From Beijerinckiaceae bacterium (GTDB taxonomy: Bacteria > Pseudomonadota > Alphaproteobacteria > Rhizobiales > Beijerinckiaceae): 39,069 bases of DNA. Where the stretch lies: positions 1 to 39,069 of the forward strand of contig JALORF010000005.1 of the NCBI GenBank assembly GCA_025459195.1. Reading direction: 5' to 3'. The translations under genes were made by a program, and so were the position numbers. Shown here one piece after another: positions 15,581-24,598 of the stretch. How positions within the stretch are numbered: position 1 is the first letter of the stretch; each line of letters opens with the position of its first letter. The notes beneath the pieces are model-generated. The model did no database searches. It was given only the letters and a program-made list of their open reading frames with translations, and had not been told where the DNA came from.

Positions 15581-16286
15581 GTTCGCCTTCGCCTGCGGCC
15601 AGTGCCCTGAGCTTGGCAAGATCGCGGAAAACCACGACGTTGTGTTGATCCATCGCAATCAGGCCGGCATCGCGAAAACGCGTGAAGGTGCGGCTGACCG
15701 TCTCGATCGTCAGGCCGAGGAAATCGGCGATGTCGAGTCGCTTCATCGGCAGCAACACGCTCATCGGACTGAGGCCGTGGGCCTCGTTGCGGCGCGACAG
15801 GGCCATCAGGAAACTGGCGAGTCGCTCGTTGGCCGACAGCTTGGAAATCACCACCACATGCTGGTAGGCCGCGCTCAGGGCATTGGCGACCTGGATCGAA
15901 GCCTGCCGCCCGAACTCCGGGTCTTCGGCCACGGCGCGCTTGAACGCTGCCACAGGGATCGCTTCCAGCCGTGTCAGTTGCACCGTGTGCGCATCGCACG
16001 GCTGGGTATCGGCACCAAGCCCGATGATGTCGCCCGGATAGGCGAAATCGAGCACGATGCGACGGCCATTGGGCAAGGTCCGCGACAGGCAGACCGCGCC
16101 AGTCCGCACAACGAAGATGTGGGAACGCTCGTCCCCTTCGCACCACAAGGTCTCGTTGCACGCCACCTTGCGGATCGCCGACGAGTGCAGCCCCTTGGCT
16201 GCCAGCATCGGCGCAATCGCCATTGCAGGCTGTGGCAGCTTGATGGCGGTGGCGTCATGGAAGCTGTGAGCAGCAATGTTGATCAT
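15573..16286 (-). CDS. fixK: Crp/Fnr family regulator, FixK-like
   Basis: A 237-residue DNA-binding protein with an N-terminal cyclic-nucleotide-like barrel (about 30-145) and a C-terminal helix-turn-helix (about 184-205). The recognition helix contains E195-T-V-S198-R199, the E--SR pattern that lets FNR and FixK read TTGA half-sites. Cysteines are at 43, 49, 66 and 97. There is no cluster of N-terminal cysteines before the barrel, so it is FixK-like and not an oxygen-sensing FNR. ATG 16286 has GAGGAG at 16295-16300, eight bases upstream; the longer frame from 16331 would run through the TTGA box. It likely activates the cbb3 operon via the identical type of box at 19502-19515. Confidence 0.85.
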   Translation of the reverse strand: MINIAAHSFHDATAIKLPQPAMAIAPMLAAKGLHSSAIRKVACNETLWCEGDERSHIFVVRTGAVCLSRTLPNGRRIVLDFAYPGDIIGLGADTQPCDAHTVQLTRLEAIPVAAFKRAVAEDPEFGRQASIQVANALSAAYQHVVVISKLSANERLASFLMALSRRNEAHGLSPMSVLLPMKRLDIADFLGLTIETVSRTFTRFRDAGLIAMDQHNVVVFRDLAKLRALAAGEGEHD

Positions 16287-16317
16287 CGTCGCGTCTCCTC
16301 GTCTTGTGTGCGTCGGG

Positions 16318-16331
16318 TTGACGAGGATCAA
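16318..16331. promoter_or_regulatory. FixK/FNR box at the fixK promoter
   Basis: TTGA-CGAGGA-TCAA is a perfect TTGA-N6-TCAA palindrome, centred 39 bases upstream of the fixK start codon. On the minus strand a TTTAAT hexamer (16332-16337) directly precedes it and could be a -10 element. In that case the box would cover the transcription start, which suits autorepression more than activation. It might also influence the plus-strand response regulator gene. Confidence 0.7.
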
Positions 16332-16494
16332 ATTAAACGGTTCAACCCACCGGGGTGCGACGAAGGATCACCATTGTGTGCAGTTATGTGACAGTGTGTA
16401 ACAACATTGGCATGGCGAGCCCCTGCTTCGTCATCGCGTGGCGCCGGGGCCGCGCAGTCATGCCCGCTCCTGCCCTGTCGACGTCTGAAGACTG

Positions 16495-17274
16495 ATGCCG
16501 GAATCACCCCATATCCTAGTGGTCGATGATGACGAGGCGGTGCGCGAACTCCTGCGTGATTGCCTTGAACTCGACGGCTTTCGCGTATCGGAAGCAGCCG
16601 ACAGCCGGGCCATGGCCGCCGTCCTGGCAGGCGGGAGCATCGATCTGGTCACGCTGGACCTGATGCTGGGTGGCGAGAACGGGCTGATGCTGGCGCGGCA
16701 GATCCGGGCCAGTCACGAGATGCCCATTGTCATGATCAGCGGCAAGGGCGACACGATCGACAAGGTTGTCGGGCTCGAACTGGGAGCCGACGACTACATC
16801 ACCAAGCCGTTTCATCCGCGCGAGGTGGTGGCCCGCATCCGCGCCGTGCTCAGGCGGCAGCAGCCCGCGCAGGCCCGGCCCAATGGCCCCGCGCCTGTTG
16901 TCGAGGCGCTTGCCCATCCAGCCTCCGTCGCCGCCCCGGCTTCGGCGAGGCCGGGCAACCGCGTGACCTTTGCAGGCTGGACGCTTGACCTGGCCAGCCG
17001 CGAGCTGACCGGGCCGGACAGCACCGTGCTTGATCTGACCACGGCGGAATTCAATCTGCTGGAAGCTCTCGTGCTGCGGCCCCAGCGCGTGCTCTCGCGC
17101 GATACGATCATGGACGTCCTCAAGGGCCATGACTGGACCCCGTTTGACCGCTCCATCGATGCGATGGTTTCACGGCTCAGGCGCAAGATCGAGCCGGATC
17201 CGGCAGCCCCACGTCTGGTCAAGACCGTGCGCGGCGTCGGCTACATGCTGTCCTGCCCGGTCGAACCCGCCTGA
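16495..17274 (+). CDS. OmpR/PhoB family response regulator
   Basis: A 259-residue transcription factor. The receiver domain (about 6-122) has the acidic pair D11-D12, the phosphoacceptor D55 (VTLDLMLGG), S/T in MISGKGD and the Lys of TKPFHP. A flexible Pro/Ala-rich linker (about 123-155) leads to an OmpR winged helix (about 160-255) with LTTAEFNLLEALV and the closing TVRGVGYML. It lies between the fixK-like gene and a hybrid histidine kinase gene. The kinase converges on it with 58 bases between the stops, so the two may work together, although each has its own promoter. Its targets are not known. Confidence 0.9.
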   Translation: MPESPHILVVDDDEAVRELLRDCLELDGFRVSEAADSRAMAAVLAGGSIDLVTLDLMLGGENGLMLARQIRASHEMPIVMISGKGDTIDKVVGLELGADDYITKPFHPREVVARIRAVLRRQQPAQARPNGPAPVVEALAHPASVAAPASARPGNRVTFAGWTLDLASRELTGPDSTVLDLTTAEFNLLEALVLRPQRVLSRDTIMDVLKGHDWTPFDRSIDAMVSRLRRKIEPDPAAPRLVKTVRGVGYMLSCPVEPA

Positions 17275-17332
17275 TGCGACCCACGGCACGGGCTGGCTGA
17301 CCGCCCGGCTGGCCCTGCTGCCAGCTTCACCG

Positions 17333-19330
17333 TCAGGCCAGCACCTCGGCGACGACCCGCGCCAGTTCGGCTGTGGAATAGGGCTTGCGCAGCACCTTGT
17401 GCGGCGGGCTGCCCACGCCCGGCACTTCCGCCGTCTTGTCGGCAAAACCCGAAGTCAGCAGCACCGGCAGGCCCGGGCGATTGTCAGTGACCCAGCGCGC
17501 GACGTCGTGCCCCGACATCCCGCCCGCCATCATGATGTCGCTGAACACCAGATCGATGTGCTCGCCGCCTTCCAGCAGCGCGATGGCGGCCGGGCCGCTG
17601 TCGCAGGCCAGCACGCCGTAGCCCAGCCGTTGCAGCCGTGCGATCGCCACCTCGCGCACATCCGGATTGTCCTCCACCACCAGCACGCGCACCCCTTGCG
17701 GGGCCTGGACCGGCCCATCATCATCGTTGCGCACCACCGTTGCCTCACCGGTGCCGACCTGTGGCAGATAAAGGTGGATCGTCGTGCCGCGCCCCAGTTC
17801 GCTGTCGATGGTGGCTCCGCCATTGGACTGGCGGGCGAAACCATAGATGCTGGCAAGGCCAAGCCCGGTGCCGCGCCCCGGCTCCTTGGTCGTGAAGAAC
17901 GGCTCGAAGGCGCGGGCCAGAACCTCGGGCGACATGCCGGTGCCGGTGTCGGATACCGAAAGACGGACATACGGCCCCGGCGCGATCGCATCGATCTGCA
18001 TCGCGGCGCGGAAGCCGGCGTCGATCAGCACATTGGCCGTCTCGATCACCAGTTGTCCGCCACCGGGCATCGCATCACGCGCGTTGATCGCCAGGTTGAG
18101 AATCGCGTTCTCGATCTCGCTGGCATCGGCGCGCACCGGCCCCAGATCGGGGGCCAGTTCCGAGGAAATCGCGATGCTTTCGCCGATGGTCCGGCGCAGC
18201 AGGTCGATCACGCCCACCACCTGCTCGTTGAGATTGAGCACTTCAGGCTCAAGCCGGCTGCGACGGGCAAAGCTCAGCAGCCGCCGTGTCAGGCGCGAAC
18301 CCATGTCGACCGCATCGGTGGCCCGCTTCAGCATCCGCGACAGCCTCGGATCGGTAACATTCTCGGCGACCAGTTCAAGGTTGCCGCCGATCACGGTCAG
18401 CAGGTTGTTGAAGTCGTGCGCGATTCCACCGGTAAGCTGACCGTAGGCCTCCATGCGCTGCACTCTGACCAGCGTGCCCTGGGCCTGCTCACGTTGCACG
18501 ATCTCCGCTTCGAGCGCCGCCGTCCGCTCGGCCACGCGCTCTTCGAGCAACTGCTGCAGCGCCTTCTGCTCGGTGATGTCCTGGATCGTGCCGAACAGAT
18601 TGGGCCACGGTCCGCTCTGGCTGCCGCGCGAGGCGATGGCCCGGACCCAGCGGCGTGCGCCGTCGCTGCGCCGGATGCGGTATTCGATCTCGACCTGGTG
18701 CTGCCCTGAAGCGGCATGGCGGATGCTGTCGGCAACGCGCCCGGCATCGTCGGGATGGATCAGGGCGAACCAGGCATCGACGTCGATCTCCGCTGCCTGG
18801 AGTCCAAGAATGGCGGCTGCATGGCCGAGCAGACGAACCGTGTCCGTCTGCTGGTCATGCTCGAACGCCCCCAGCCGCCCCGCATCCATGGCAAGCCGCA
18901 GCCGCTGGGCCTCGAGCTGGCGTTCGGTTTCCCGCTGAACCCGGTCGCTGACATCGCGCAGCACGACCGTGTAGACCGCCTCCTCGCCGACCATGATCTT
19001 GCTGATGCTGGCATCGGCGGGAAACTCCTCACCATTCTTGCGCAATGCAAACACCGCCTGCCGGTCGGCCATGTGGCGCGAGACAGGGCCGCTGCGGGCG
19101 AACGCCCCGACATGGGCGCCGTGGCTGGCGCGAAAACGCAAGGGAATCAGCAGCTCGAGCTTCCGGCCAAGCACCTCTGTCGCGCCGTAGCCGAAGGTCC
19201 GCTCCGCCCCTTCGTTGAACAGCGTGATGATCTGGCTTGAATCGATGCAGATGATCGCATCGGCCGACATGGACACGATCTTGGAGAACCGCTCCTCGCT
19301 GCTTCTGACGACCTCGATCGGGCGATGCAT
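17333..19330 (-). CDS. Hybrid histidine kinase: PAS-PAS-HisKA-HATPase-REC
   Basis: A soluble 665-residue sensor with no membrane segment. The first PAS domain is about residues 11-131 and the second 141-256. A coiled region (LEERVAERTAALEAEI) leads to the phosphoacceptor H305 in GGIAHDFNNLL. The ATPase domain is about 376-526 (NLAINARDAMPGGG, DTGTGM, GTGLGL), and a C-terminal receiver at 548-665 has D598 (VFSDIMM). ATG 19330 follows AAAGG at suitable spacing; a TTG start at 19402 would add 24 residues. Its place beside fixK and the cbb3 genes suggests sensing of oxygen or redox state. The first PAS has a His (H86, SRHMADRQ) near, but not clearly at, the FixL haem-ligand position, so haem binding is open. 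Confidence 0.88.
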   Translation of the reverse strand: MHRPIEVVRSSEERFSKIVSMSADAIICIDSSQIITLFNEGAERTFGYGATEVLGRKLELLIPLRFRASHGAHVGAFARSGPVSRHMADRQAVFALRKNGEEFPADASISKIMVGEEAVYTVVLRDVSDRVQRETERQLEAQRLRLAMDAGRLGAFEHDQQTDTVRLLGHAAAILGLQAAEIDVDAWFALIHPDDAGRVADSIRHAASGQHQVEIEYRIRRSDGARRWVRAIASRGSQSGPWPNLFGTIQDITEQKALQQLLEERVAERTAALEAEIVQREQAQGTLVRVQRMEAYGQLTGGIAHDFNNLLTVIGGNLELVAENVTDPRLSRMLKRATDAVDMGSRLTRRLLSFARRSRLEPEVLNLNEQVVGVIDLLRRTIGESIAISSELAPDLGPVRADASEIENAILNLAINARDAMPGGGQLVIETANVLIDAGFRAAMQIDAIAPGPYVRLSVSDTGTGMSPEVLARAFEPFFTTKEPGRGTGLGLASIYGFARQSNGGATIDSELGRGTTIHLYLPQVGTGEATVVRNDDDGPVQAPQGVRVLVVEDNPDVREVAIARLQRLGYGVLACDSGPAAIALLEGGEHIDLVFSDIMMAGGMSGHDVARWVTDNRPGLPVLLTSGFADKTAEVPGVGSPPHKVLRKPYSTAELARVVAEVLA

Positions 19331-19390
19331 CTCAAACCTTTGAAAGCTCACATGAAACGATTGAACTGCCGGCATCATGCGCAAATCAAC

Positions 19391-19418
19391 ACGTGGCTGC
19401 AACAGCGCTTTGCCACGT
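19391..19418. promoter_or_regulatory. Inverted repeat upstream of the kinase gene
   Basis: ACGTGGC (19391-19397) and GCCACGT (19412-19418) are perfect inverted repeats with 14 bases between them. The pair is about 60-90 bases upstream of the kinase start in the kinase-ccoN gap. It could be an operator or a leader hairpin; nothing else supports either. Confidence 0.3.
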
Positions 19419-19501
19419 AGTAGGCCTTAGGGAATGCTCCGAATGTGGCTGCCGGATGCGACCTTGTATCAAGATTTCAGCGGCCTGACATGCCGTCGGG
19501 C

Positions 19502-19515
19502 TTGACCTGGATCAA
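19502..19515 (+). promoter_or_regulatory. FixK/FNR box of the ccoNOQP operon
   Basis: TTGA-CCTGGA-TCAA is a perfect TTGA-N6-TCAA site. If it is centred at -41.5, as in class II FNR/FixK promoters, transcription would start near 19550. This excludes the upstream ATG at 19524 as the ccoN start and leaves 19578 and 19605. Confidence 0.8.
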
Positions 19516-19604
19516 CACGGACCATGCCCGCAGCCGACAAGGCTAGTCGAGACAGGACACCTCTCCGTTCCGAGCAGATGTCCGCGAACACGCATGAGGG
19601 GCAG

Positions 19605-21260
19605 ATGGCAGCCACACTTCCCGCACCACAACTGAAGATCACCGATCTGGGAGCCGGCATCGCGTTTGGCGCGTTGGCCCTGCTGACCCTGATCATCGCC
19701 GGCAAGACCGAGTATCCGGGCTATGCCTTCCACGCGCTGGTCTTCGCCATCGCCAGCGGCTGGGCCTGCTTCAAGGTCTTCGACAACGCCACCAGCCGCG
19801 GGCCGGTGGCCATTGCCCAGGAGATCGACGGCAAGCCCAACTACAACATGGGCCCGGTCAAGTTCGCCACCATCGCGGCGATGTTCTGGGGCATTGCCGG
19901 CTTCACGGTCGGCCTTGTGATTGCGCTGCAACTGGCTTTCCCGGTGTTCAACTTCGAGCTTCCCTGGATCAGTTTCGGCCGGCTGCGCCCGCTGCACACC
20001 TCGGCGGTGATCTTCGCCTTCGGCGGCAATGTGCTGATCGGCACCTCATTCTATGTGGTCCAGAAGACCTGCCGAGCCCGGCTGGCTGGCGACATCTCGC
20101 CGTGGTTCGTGGTGCTCGGCTACAACCTGTTCATCGTCATCGCCGGCACCGGCTATCTGCTCGGCATCACGCAGGGCAAGGAATACGCCGAACCGGAATG
20201 GTATGCCGACCTGTGGCTGACGGTCGTCTGGGTGGCTTACCTGCTGGTCTTCCTGGCCACGGTCTGGAAGCGCAAGGAGCCGCACATCTATGTGGCGAAC
20301 TGGTTCTATCTCGGCTTCATCGTCACCATCGCGGTGCTGCACCTGGGCAACAACGCCACCATTCCTGTCTCGATCTTCTCGCCCAAGAGCTACATCGTCT
20401 GGTCGGGCGTGCAGGATGCCATGTTCCAGTGGTGGTATGGCCACAACGCCGTGGGCTTCTTCCTGACCGCCGGCTTCCTGGCCATCATGTATTACTTCAT
20501 CCCCAAGCGGGCTGAGCGGCCGGTCTATTCCTACCGGCTGTCGATCATCCACTTCTGGGCCCTGATCTTCCTCTACATCTGGGCGGGCCCGCACCACCTG
20601 CACTACACGGCCCTGCCCGACTGGGCGCAGACCCTCGGCATGACCTTCTCGATCATGCTCTGGATGCCCTCCTGGGGCGGCATGATCAACGGCCTGCTGA
20701 CGCTCTCGGGCGCCTGGGACAAGCTGCGCACCGACCCCGTGCTGCGCATGATGGTGGTGTCGGTGGCATTCTACGGCATGTCCACCTTCGAAGGTCCGCT
20801 GATGTCGATCAAGGCGGTGAATTCGCTCAGCCACTACACCGACTGGACCATCGGCCATGTGCATTCCGGCGCACTCGGCTGGGTCGGCTACATCTCCTTC
20901 GGCGCGATCTACTGCCTCGTGCCATGGCTGTGGAACAAGAAGTCGCTCTACTCTGATCGGCTGGTCAACTGGCACTTCTGGATCTCGACCCTTGGCATCG
21001 TGCTCTACATCACGGCGATGTGGGTCTCCGGCATCCTCCAGGGCCTGATGTGGCGCGCCTACACCCCGCTTGGCTTCCTCGAATACTCGTTCATCGAGAC
21101 CGTTGCCGCCATGAAGCCCTTCTACGTGATCCGTGCCCTGGGCGGAGGCCTGTTCCTCGCGGGGGCCCTGATCATGGCCTACAACCTCTGGATGACGGTG
21201 CGTGGCGCACCTGAGGCGCGCGAAGCGGGCCTTGGCGATGCCCTCCCCGCAACCCGCTGA
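19605..21260 (+). CDS. ccoN: cbb3-type cytochrome c oxidase subunit I
   Basis: The catalytic subunit (also FixN) of the high-affinity proton-pumping oxidase, with about 12 membrane helices. It has the haem and copper ligands in [39 protein letters not shown] and the pair HVHSGALGW. Haem b and the haem b3-CuB centre reduce O2 at low oxygen. ATG 19605 follows GAGG at 19596-19599 and gives 551 residues, the usual length; ATG 19578 is the main alternative, and 19524 lies upstream of the predicted transcript start. It is the first gene of a run of eight (ccoNOQP-GHIS) with very small gaps. The sequence is highly conserved with rhizobial FixN. Confidence 0.95.
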   Translation: MAATLPAPQLKITDLGAGIAFGALALLTLIIAGKTEYPGYAFHALVFAIASGWACFKVFDNATSRGPVAIAQEIDGKPNYNMGPVKFATIAAMFWGIAGFTVGLVIALQLAFPVFNFELPWISFGRLRPLHTSAVIFAFGGNVLIGTSFYVVQKTCRARLAGDISPWFVVLGYNLFIVIAGTGYLLGITQGKEYAEPEWYADLWLTVVWVAYLLVFLATVWKRKEPHIYVANWFYLGFIVTIAVLHLGNNATIPVSIFSPKSYIVWSGVQDAMFQWWYGHNAVGFFLTAGFLAIMYYFIPKRAERPVYSYRLSIIHFWALIFLYIWAGPHHLHYTALPDWAQTLGMTFSIMLWMPSWGGMINGLLTLSGAWDKLRTDPVLRMMVVSVAFYGMSTFEGPLMSIKAVNSLSHYTDWTIGHVHSGALGWVGYISFGAIYCLVPWLWNKKSLYSDRLVNWHFWISTLGIVLYITAMWVSGILQGLMWRAYTPLGFLEYSFIETVAAMKPFYVIRALGGGLFLAGALIMAYNLWMTVRGAPEAREAGLGDALPATR

Positions 21261-21277
21261 CTGGCGAGGACATTCCC

Positions 21278-22045
21278 ATGACCAACGTTCCCGCAACGGC
21301 TCCGCGCAAGACCTCGCTCTGGGCCAAGCACAAGATTTTCGAGACCAACTCGATCATCCTGATCCTGGGCGTGCTGATCGTCATCTCGATCGGCGGGCTC
21401 GTCGAGATCGCGCCGCTGTTCTACCTGCAAAGCACGATCGAGAAGGTGAAGGGCGTTCGCCCCTACTCGCCCCTCGAACTGGCCGGGCGCGCGATCTATG
21501 TGCGCGAAGGCTGCTACAACTGCCACAGCCAGATGATCAGGCCGCTGCGCGACGAGGTCGAGCGCTACGGACCCTACTCGCTGGCGGCGGAAAGCATGTA
21601 TGACAAGCCGTTCCAGTGGGGCTCCAAGCGCACCGGTCCCGATCTCGCCCGCGTCGGCGGCAAGTATTCGGACGAATGGCAGCTCCGCCACCTCATCGAT
21701 CCGCGCGCCGTCGTGCCCCAGTCGATCATGCCCGCCTATCCCTGGCTGGCAACAACAGACCTGAAATACAACGACATCGCCATCGACATGAAGGTCAACC
21801 GGCTCTCCGGCGTGCCCTACACCGACGAAATGATCCTCAACGCGGAGGCCGACCTGCGCGCCCAGATCAACCCGGAAGACCCCGGCGCGGCCGATGTCGA
21901 GAGGCGCTACCCCAAGGCCATCATCCGCTCGTTTGCGGGCGATCCCAAGCGGGTCACCGAGGCCGATGCCCTGATTGCCTACCTTCAGGTTCTCGGAACG
22001 ATGGTGGACTTCAAGCTCTACGACAACAAAGCCAACCTGAGGTGA
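21278..22045 (+). CDS. ccoO: cbb3-type cytochrome c oxidase subunit II
   Basis: The monohaem cytochrome c subunit (FixO), 255 residues. One N-terminal membrane anchor (about 26-43) holds a periplasmic domain with the haem motif C79-Y-N-C82-H83, followed by [18 protein letters not shown]. The axial Met is probably in [10 protein letters not shown] (about 150-158). It passes electrons from CcoP to CcoN. It starts 17 bases after ccoN. The C-terminal [18 protein letters not shown] is typical. Confidence 0.95.
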   Translation: MTNVPATAPRKTSLWAKHKIFETNSIILILGVLIVISIGGLVEIAPLFYLQSTIEKVKGVRPYSPLELAGRAIYVREGCYNCHSQMIRPLRDEVERYGPYSLAAESMYDKPFQWGSKRTGPDLARVGGKYSDEWQLRHLIDPRAVVPQSIMPAYPWLATTDLKYNDIAIDMKVNRLSGVPYTDEMILNAEADLRAQINPEDPGAADVERRYPKAIIRSFAGDPKRVTEADALIAYLQVLGTMVDFKLYDNKANLR

Positions 22046-22046
22046 G

Positions 22047-22205
22047 ATGATGGCCAACATGTACGCCTACCTTGCCGGCATCGCCCAGTCCGTAGGGCTC
22101 GTCTACTTCGTCGGCATCTTCACCTGCGTGTGCGTCTACGCACTCTGGCCGAGCAATCGGGCGCGCTTCGATCGCGCCGCTTCCATGCCGCTGAACGAGG
22201 ACTGA
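22047..22205 (+). CDS. ccoQ: cbb3-type cytochrome c oxidase subunit IV, small membrane protein
   Basis: A 52-residue protein, starting with ATGATG one base after the ccoO stop and preceded by GAGGTGAG. It has one hydrophobic helix (about residues 10-34, IAQSVGLVYFVGIFTCVCVY) followed by ALWPSNRARFDRAASMPLNED, a classic FixQ/CcoQ tail. It stabilises the assembled oxidase, especially against oxygen, and is usually missed because of its size. The position between ccoO and ccoP settles the assignment. The second ATG at 22050 would remove one residue. Confidence 0.93.
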   Translation: MMANMYAYLAGIAQSVGLVYFVGIFTCVCVYALWPSNRARFDRAASMPLNED

Positions 22206-22209
22206 TCCC

Positions 22210-23097
22210 ATGGCTGACGACAAGCACACCCAACCCGAGGTGGATCGCCTGACCGGCATCGCCACAACCGGCCACGAATGGGACGGCATCAAGGAACTCA
22301 ACACCCCGCTGCCGCGCTGGTGGCTGTGGACCTTCTACGTCACCATCGTCTGGGCGATTGGCTACATGGTGGTCTATCCCGCCATTCCGCTGATCAGCTC
22401 CCACACGGTCGGCCTGTTCGGCTACACCAACCGCGCCGCGGTGCAGGTCGAACTCGACAAGCTCCAGGCCCAGCGAAACGCGCAGGCCGCCGGCCTCGCC
22501 GATGCGACCTTCGAGCAGATCAAGGCCAATCCGGACCTGAACCGCATTGCCCTCGCCCGCGGCAAGGCCGCTTTCGGCGACAACTGCATGGGCTGCCATG
22601 GTGCCGGCGGCATGGGCTTCGTCGGCTATCCGAACCTTGCCGATGATGACTGGATCTGGGGCGGCAAGCCCGAGCAGATCCAGCAGACCATCCTGCACGG
22701 CATCCGCTGGGACCAGAACACCGAAACCCGCGTCGGCAACATGCCCGCCTTCGGCCGCACCGGCATGCTCAAGCGCGATGAGATCGCGGAGTCGGTCGAG
22801 TATGTCCGCTCTCTGGCCGGGCTTGATGTCGAGAAAACGGCCAACCTGGCCAAGGGCAAGGAGGTCTTTGCCGCCAACTGCGCCAGTTGCCACGGCGACG
22901 AGGGCAAGGGCAATCAGGAACTGGGCGCACCCAGCCTGACCGACGCCATCTGGCTCTATGGCAACTCCCGCGCCGCGATGACCGAGGGTCTGGTCAATGG
23001 CCGCGCCGGCGCGATGCCGGCCTGGTCGGGCCGCCTCGATGCCGTCACCATCAAGGCACTGACCGTCTATGTCGGCAGCCTCGGGGGCGGCCAGTGA
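22210..23097 (+). CDS. ccoP: cbb3-type cytochrome c oxidase subunit III (dihaem cytochrome c)
   Basis: A 295-residue dihaem cytochrome (FixP). The N-terminal segment has the conserved EWDGIKELNTPLPRWW and one membrane helix (about 40-63). Two cytochrome c domains follow: C126-M-G-C129-H130 with axial M178 (NMPAFG), and C224-A-S-C227-H228 with axial M269 (AMPAW). It receives electrons from the bc1 complex via cytochrome c. It begins four bases after ccoQ, and its stop overlaps the GTG start of ccoG. Confidence 0.95.
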   Translation: MADDKHTQPEVDRLTGIATTGHEWDGIKELNTPLPRWWLWTFYVTIVWAIGYMVVYPAIPLISSHTVGLFGYTNRAAVQVELDKLQAQRNAQAAGLADATFEQIKANPDLNRIALARGKAAFGDNCMGCHGAGGMGFVGYPNLADDDWIWGGKPEQIQQTILHGIRWDQNTETRVGNMPAFGRTGMLKRDEIAESVEYVRSLAGLDVEKTANLAKGKEVFAANCASCHGDEGKGNQELGAPSLTDAIWLYGNSRAAMTEGLVNGRAGAMPAWSGRLDAVTIKALTVYVGSLGGGQ

Positions 23098-24551
23098 CAC
23101 ATCCTTCGGCGCCTGTGCCCTACACCGACGATGATGACATCCCGCTGTTCGCACCGACGCCGAAGGTCTATCCGCAGAAGGTCAGCGGCCTTTATCGCCG
23201 CATCAAGTGGGGCCTGCTGATCGTCGGCATGGCGATCTACTACTTCCTGCCCTTCGTGCGCTGGGATCGCGGCCCGAACCTGCCAGATCAGGCCGTGCTG
23301 GTCGATTTCGAACGCCGGCGCTTCTATTTCTTCTTCATCGAACTGTGGCCGCAGGAGGTTTACTACTTCACCGGCCTGCTGATCCTCGCCGCCATCATCC
23401 TGTTCCTGATGAACGCGCTGGCCGGCCGGATCTGGTGCGGCTATCTTTGCCCGCAGACCGTCTGGACTGATCTCTTCCTCCGGGTCGAGCGCTTCTTCGA
23501 AGGCGACCGGCGCGACCGCATCAAGCTCGACGACGCACCCTGGACAGCCGAGAAGGTCGCCCGCAAGGCCGGCAAGCATTTTGTCTGGCTGATGATCGCC
23601 TGGTGGACCGGCGGGGCCTGGGTGCTGTACTTTGCCGATGCGCCGACGCTTGTCCGCGACCTCGCCACCTTGCAGGCCCCGTTCACTGCCTATCTGTGGA
23701 TCGGCATCCTCACCACCACCACCTATGTCCTGGCCGGCCACCTGCGTGAGCAGGTCTGCCTGCACATGTGCCCTTGGCCACGCATCCAGGCTGCCCTCAC
23801 CGACGAGCACGCCCTGAACGTCTCGTATCGCTATGACCGCGGCGAGCCCCGCATGTCGGTCAAGGACGCCAAGCGTGCCCGCGAGGCGGAGCAGCCTGCT
23901 GGCGACTGCATTGACTGCCATCAGTGCGTGGCAGTCTGCCCGACCGGCGTGGACATCCGCCTCGGCTCGCAACTCGGCTGCATCCAGTGCGGCCTGTGCA
24001 TCGATGCCTGCGACACGGTGATGACCAAGGTCGGCCGCCCGACCCGCCTCATCGCCTACGACACTGACGAGGCCATCCAGGCACGCCAGACCGGCCAGAC
24101 GCCGACCTACAGGCCGATCCGCGCCCGCACCATTCTCTATGCCGCGATCATTGCACTGGTGGGCGGGGCCATGATCTACCAGCTTGCGACGCGTGCCTTC
24201 CTCGGCATGAGCCTGATCCATGACCGCACGCCGCTGTTCGTGACGCTGCGCGATGGCTCGATCCGCAATGCCTACACCGTGCGGCTGATCAACAAGCGCA
24301 CCGAAAGCCGCCAGGTCGCGCTGACCATCGATGGTCCGACGAGCGTGACCATGGAGGTTCAGGGGGCAACGGCGACCAGCGATTGGCGCCCCATCGTGAC
24401 GGTCGATCCCGACACCACGCGTGAGGTCCGTGTTCTCGTGACCATTCCGCGCGCCGCCCTGCAAAGCGGAACAAACATGATCCGGATCAAGGCATCAGAC
24501 CTGTTCGCAGGGGAAACTGTGACCATCGCGGAGAATTTCTTCGCGCCGTGA
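23094..24551 (+). CDS. ccoG: cbb3 oxidase accessory protein CcoG (RdxA/FixG), membrane ferredoxin
   Basis: A 485-residue membrane protein with five or so helices, probable polyferredoxin regions and an N-terminal cytoplasmic part. Membrane-side Cys motifs are IWCGYLCPQTVW and LREQVCLHMCPWPR. Two [4Fe-4S] clusters are bound by CIDCHQCVAVCP and CIQCGLCIDACD. A C-terminal immunoglobulin-like domain (about 370-485) is typical. CcoG is known as a cupric reductase that helps supply Cu(I) for CuB. The start is GTG 23094, overlapping the ccoP stop (GTGA). The open frame continuing to 22887 only reads ccoP DNA. Confidence 0.93.
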   Translation: MTHPSAPVPYTDDDDIPLFAPTPKVYPQKVSGLYRRIKWGLLIVGMAIYYFLPFVRWDRGPNLPDQAVLVDFERRRFYFFFIELWPQEVYYFTGLLILAAIILFLMNALAGRIWCGYLCPQTVWTDLFLRVERFFEGDRRDRIKLDDAPWTAEKVARKAGKHFVWLMIAWWTGGAWVLYFADAPTLVRDLATLQAPFTAYLWIGILTTTTYVLAGHLREQVCLHMCPWPRIQAALTDEHALNVSYRYDRGEPRMSVKDAKRAREAEQPAGDCIDCHQCVAVCPTGVDIRLGSQLGCIQCGLCIDACDTVMTKVGRPTRLIAYDTDEAIQARQTGQTPTYRPIRARTILYAAIIALVGGAMIYQLATRAFLGMSLIHDRTPLFVTLRDGSIRNAYTVRLINKRTESRQVALTIDGPTSVTMEVQGATATSDWRPIVTVDPDTTREVRVLVTIPRAALQSGTNMIRIKASDLFAGETVTIAENFFAP

Positions 24552-24598
24552 CGACAATCGTGTCGGCCGCCAGGGCCGGCGCGGGACGGAGAGGTCGA

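Noticed and set aside
15573-16286. Reading the FixK-like protein as an oxygen-sensing FNR
   Set aside because: FNR needs a group of cysteines at the N terminus before the barrel; here the cysteines are at 43, 49, 66 and 97 with different spacing.
17333-19330. Calling the kinase FixL
   Set aside because: It has a C-terminal receiver and a second PAS, and the nearest His does not align exactly with the FixL haem ligand without a gap.
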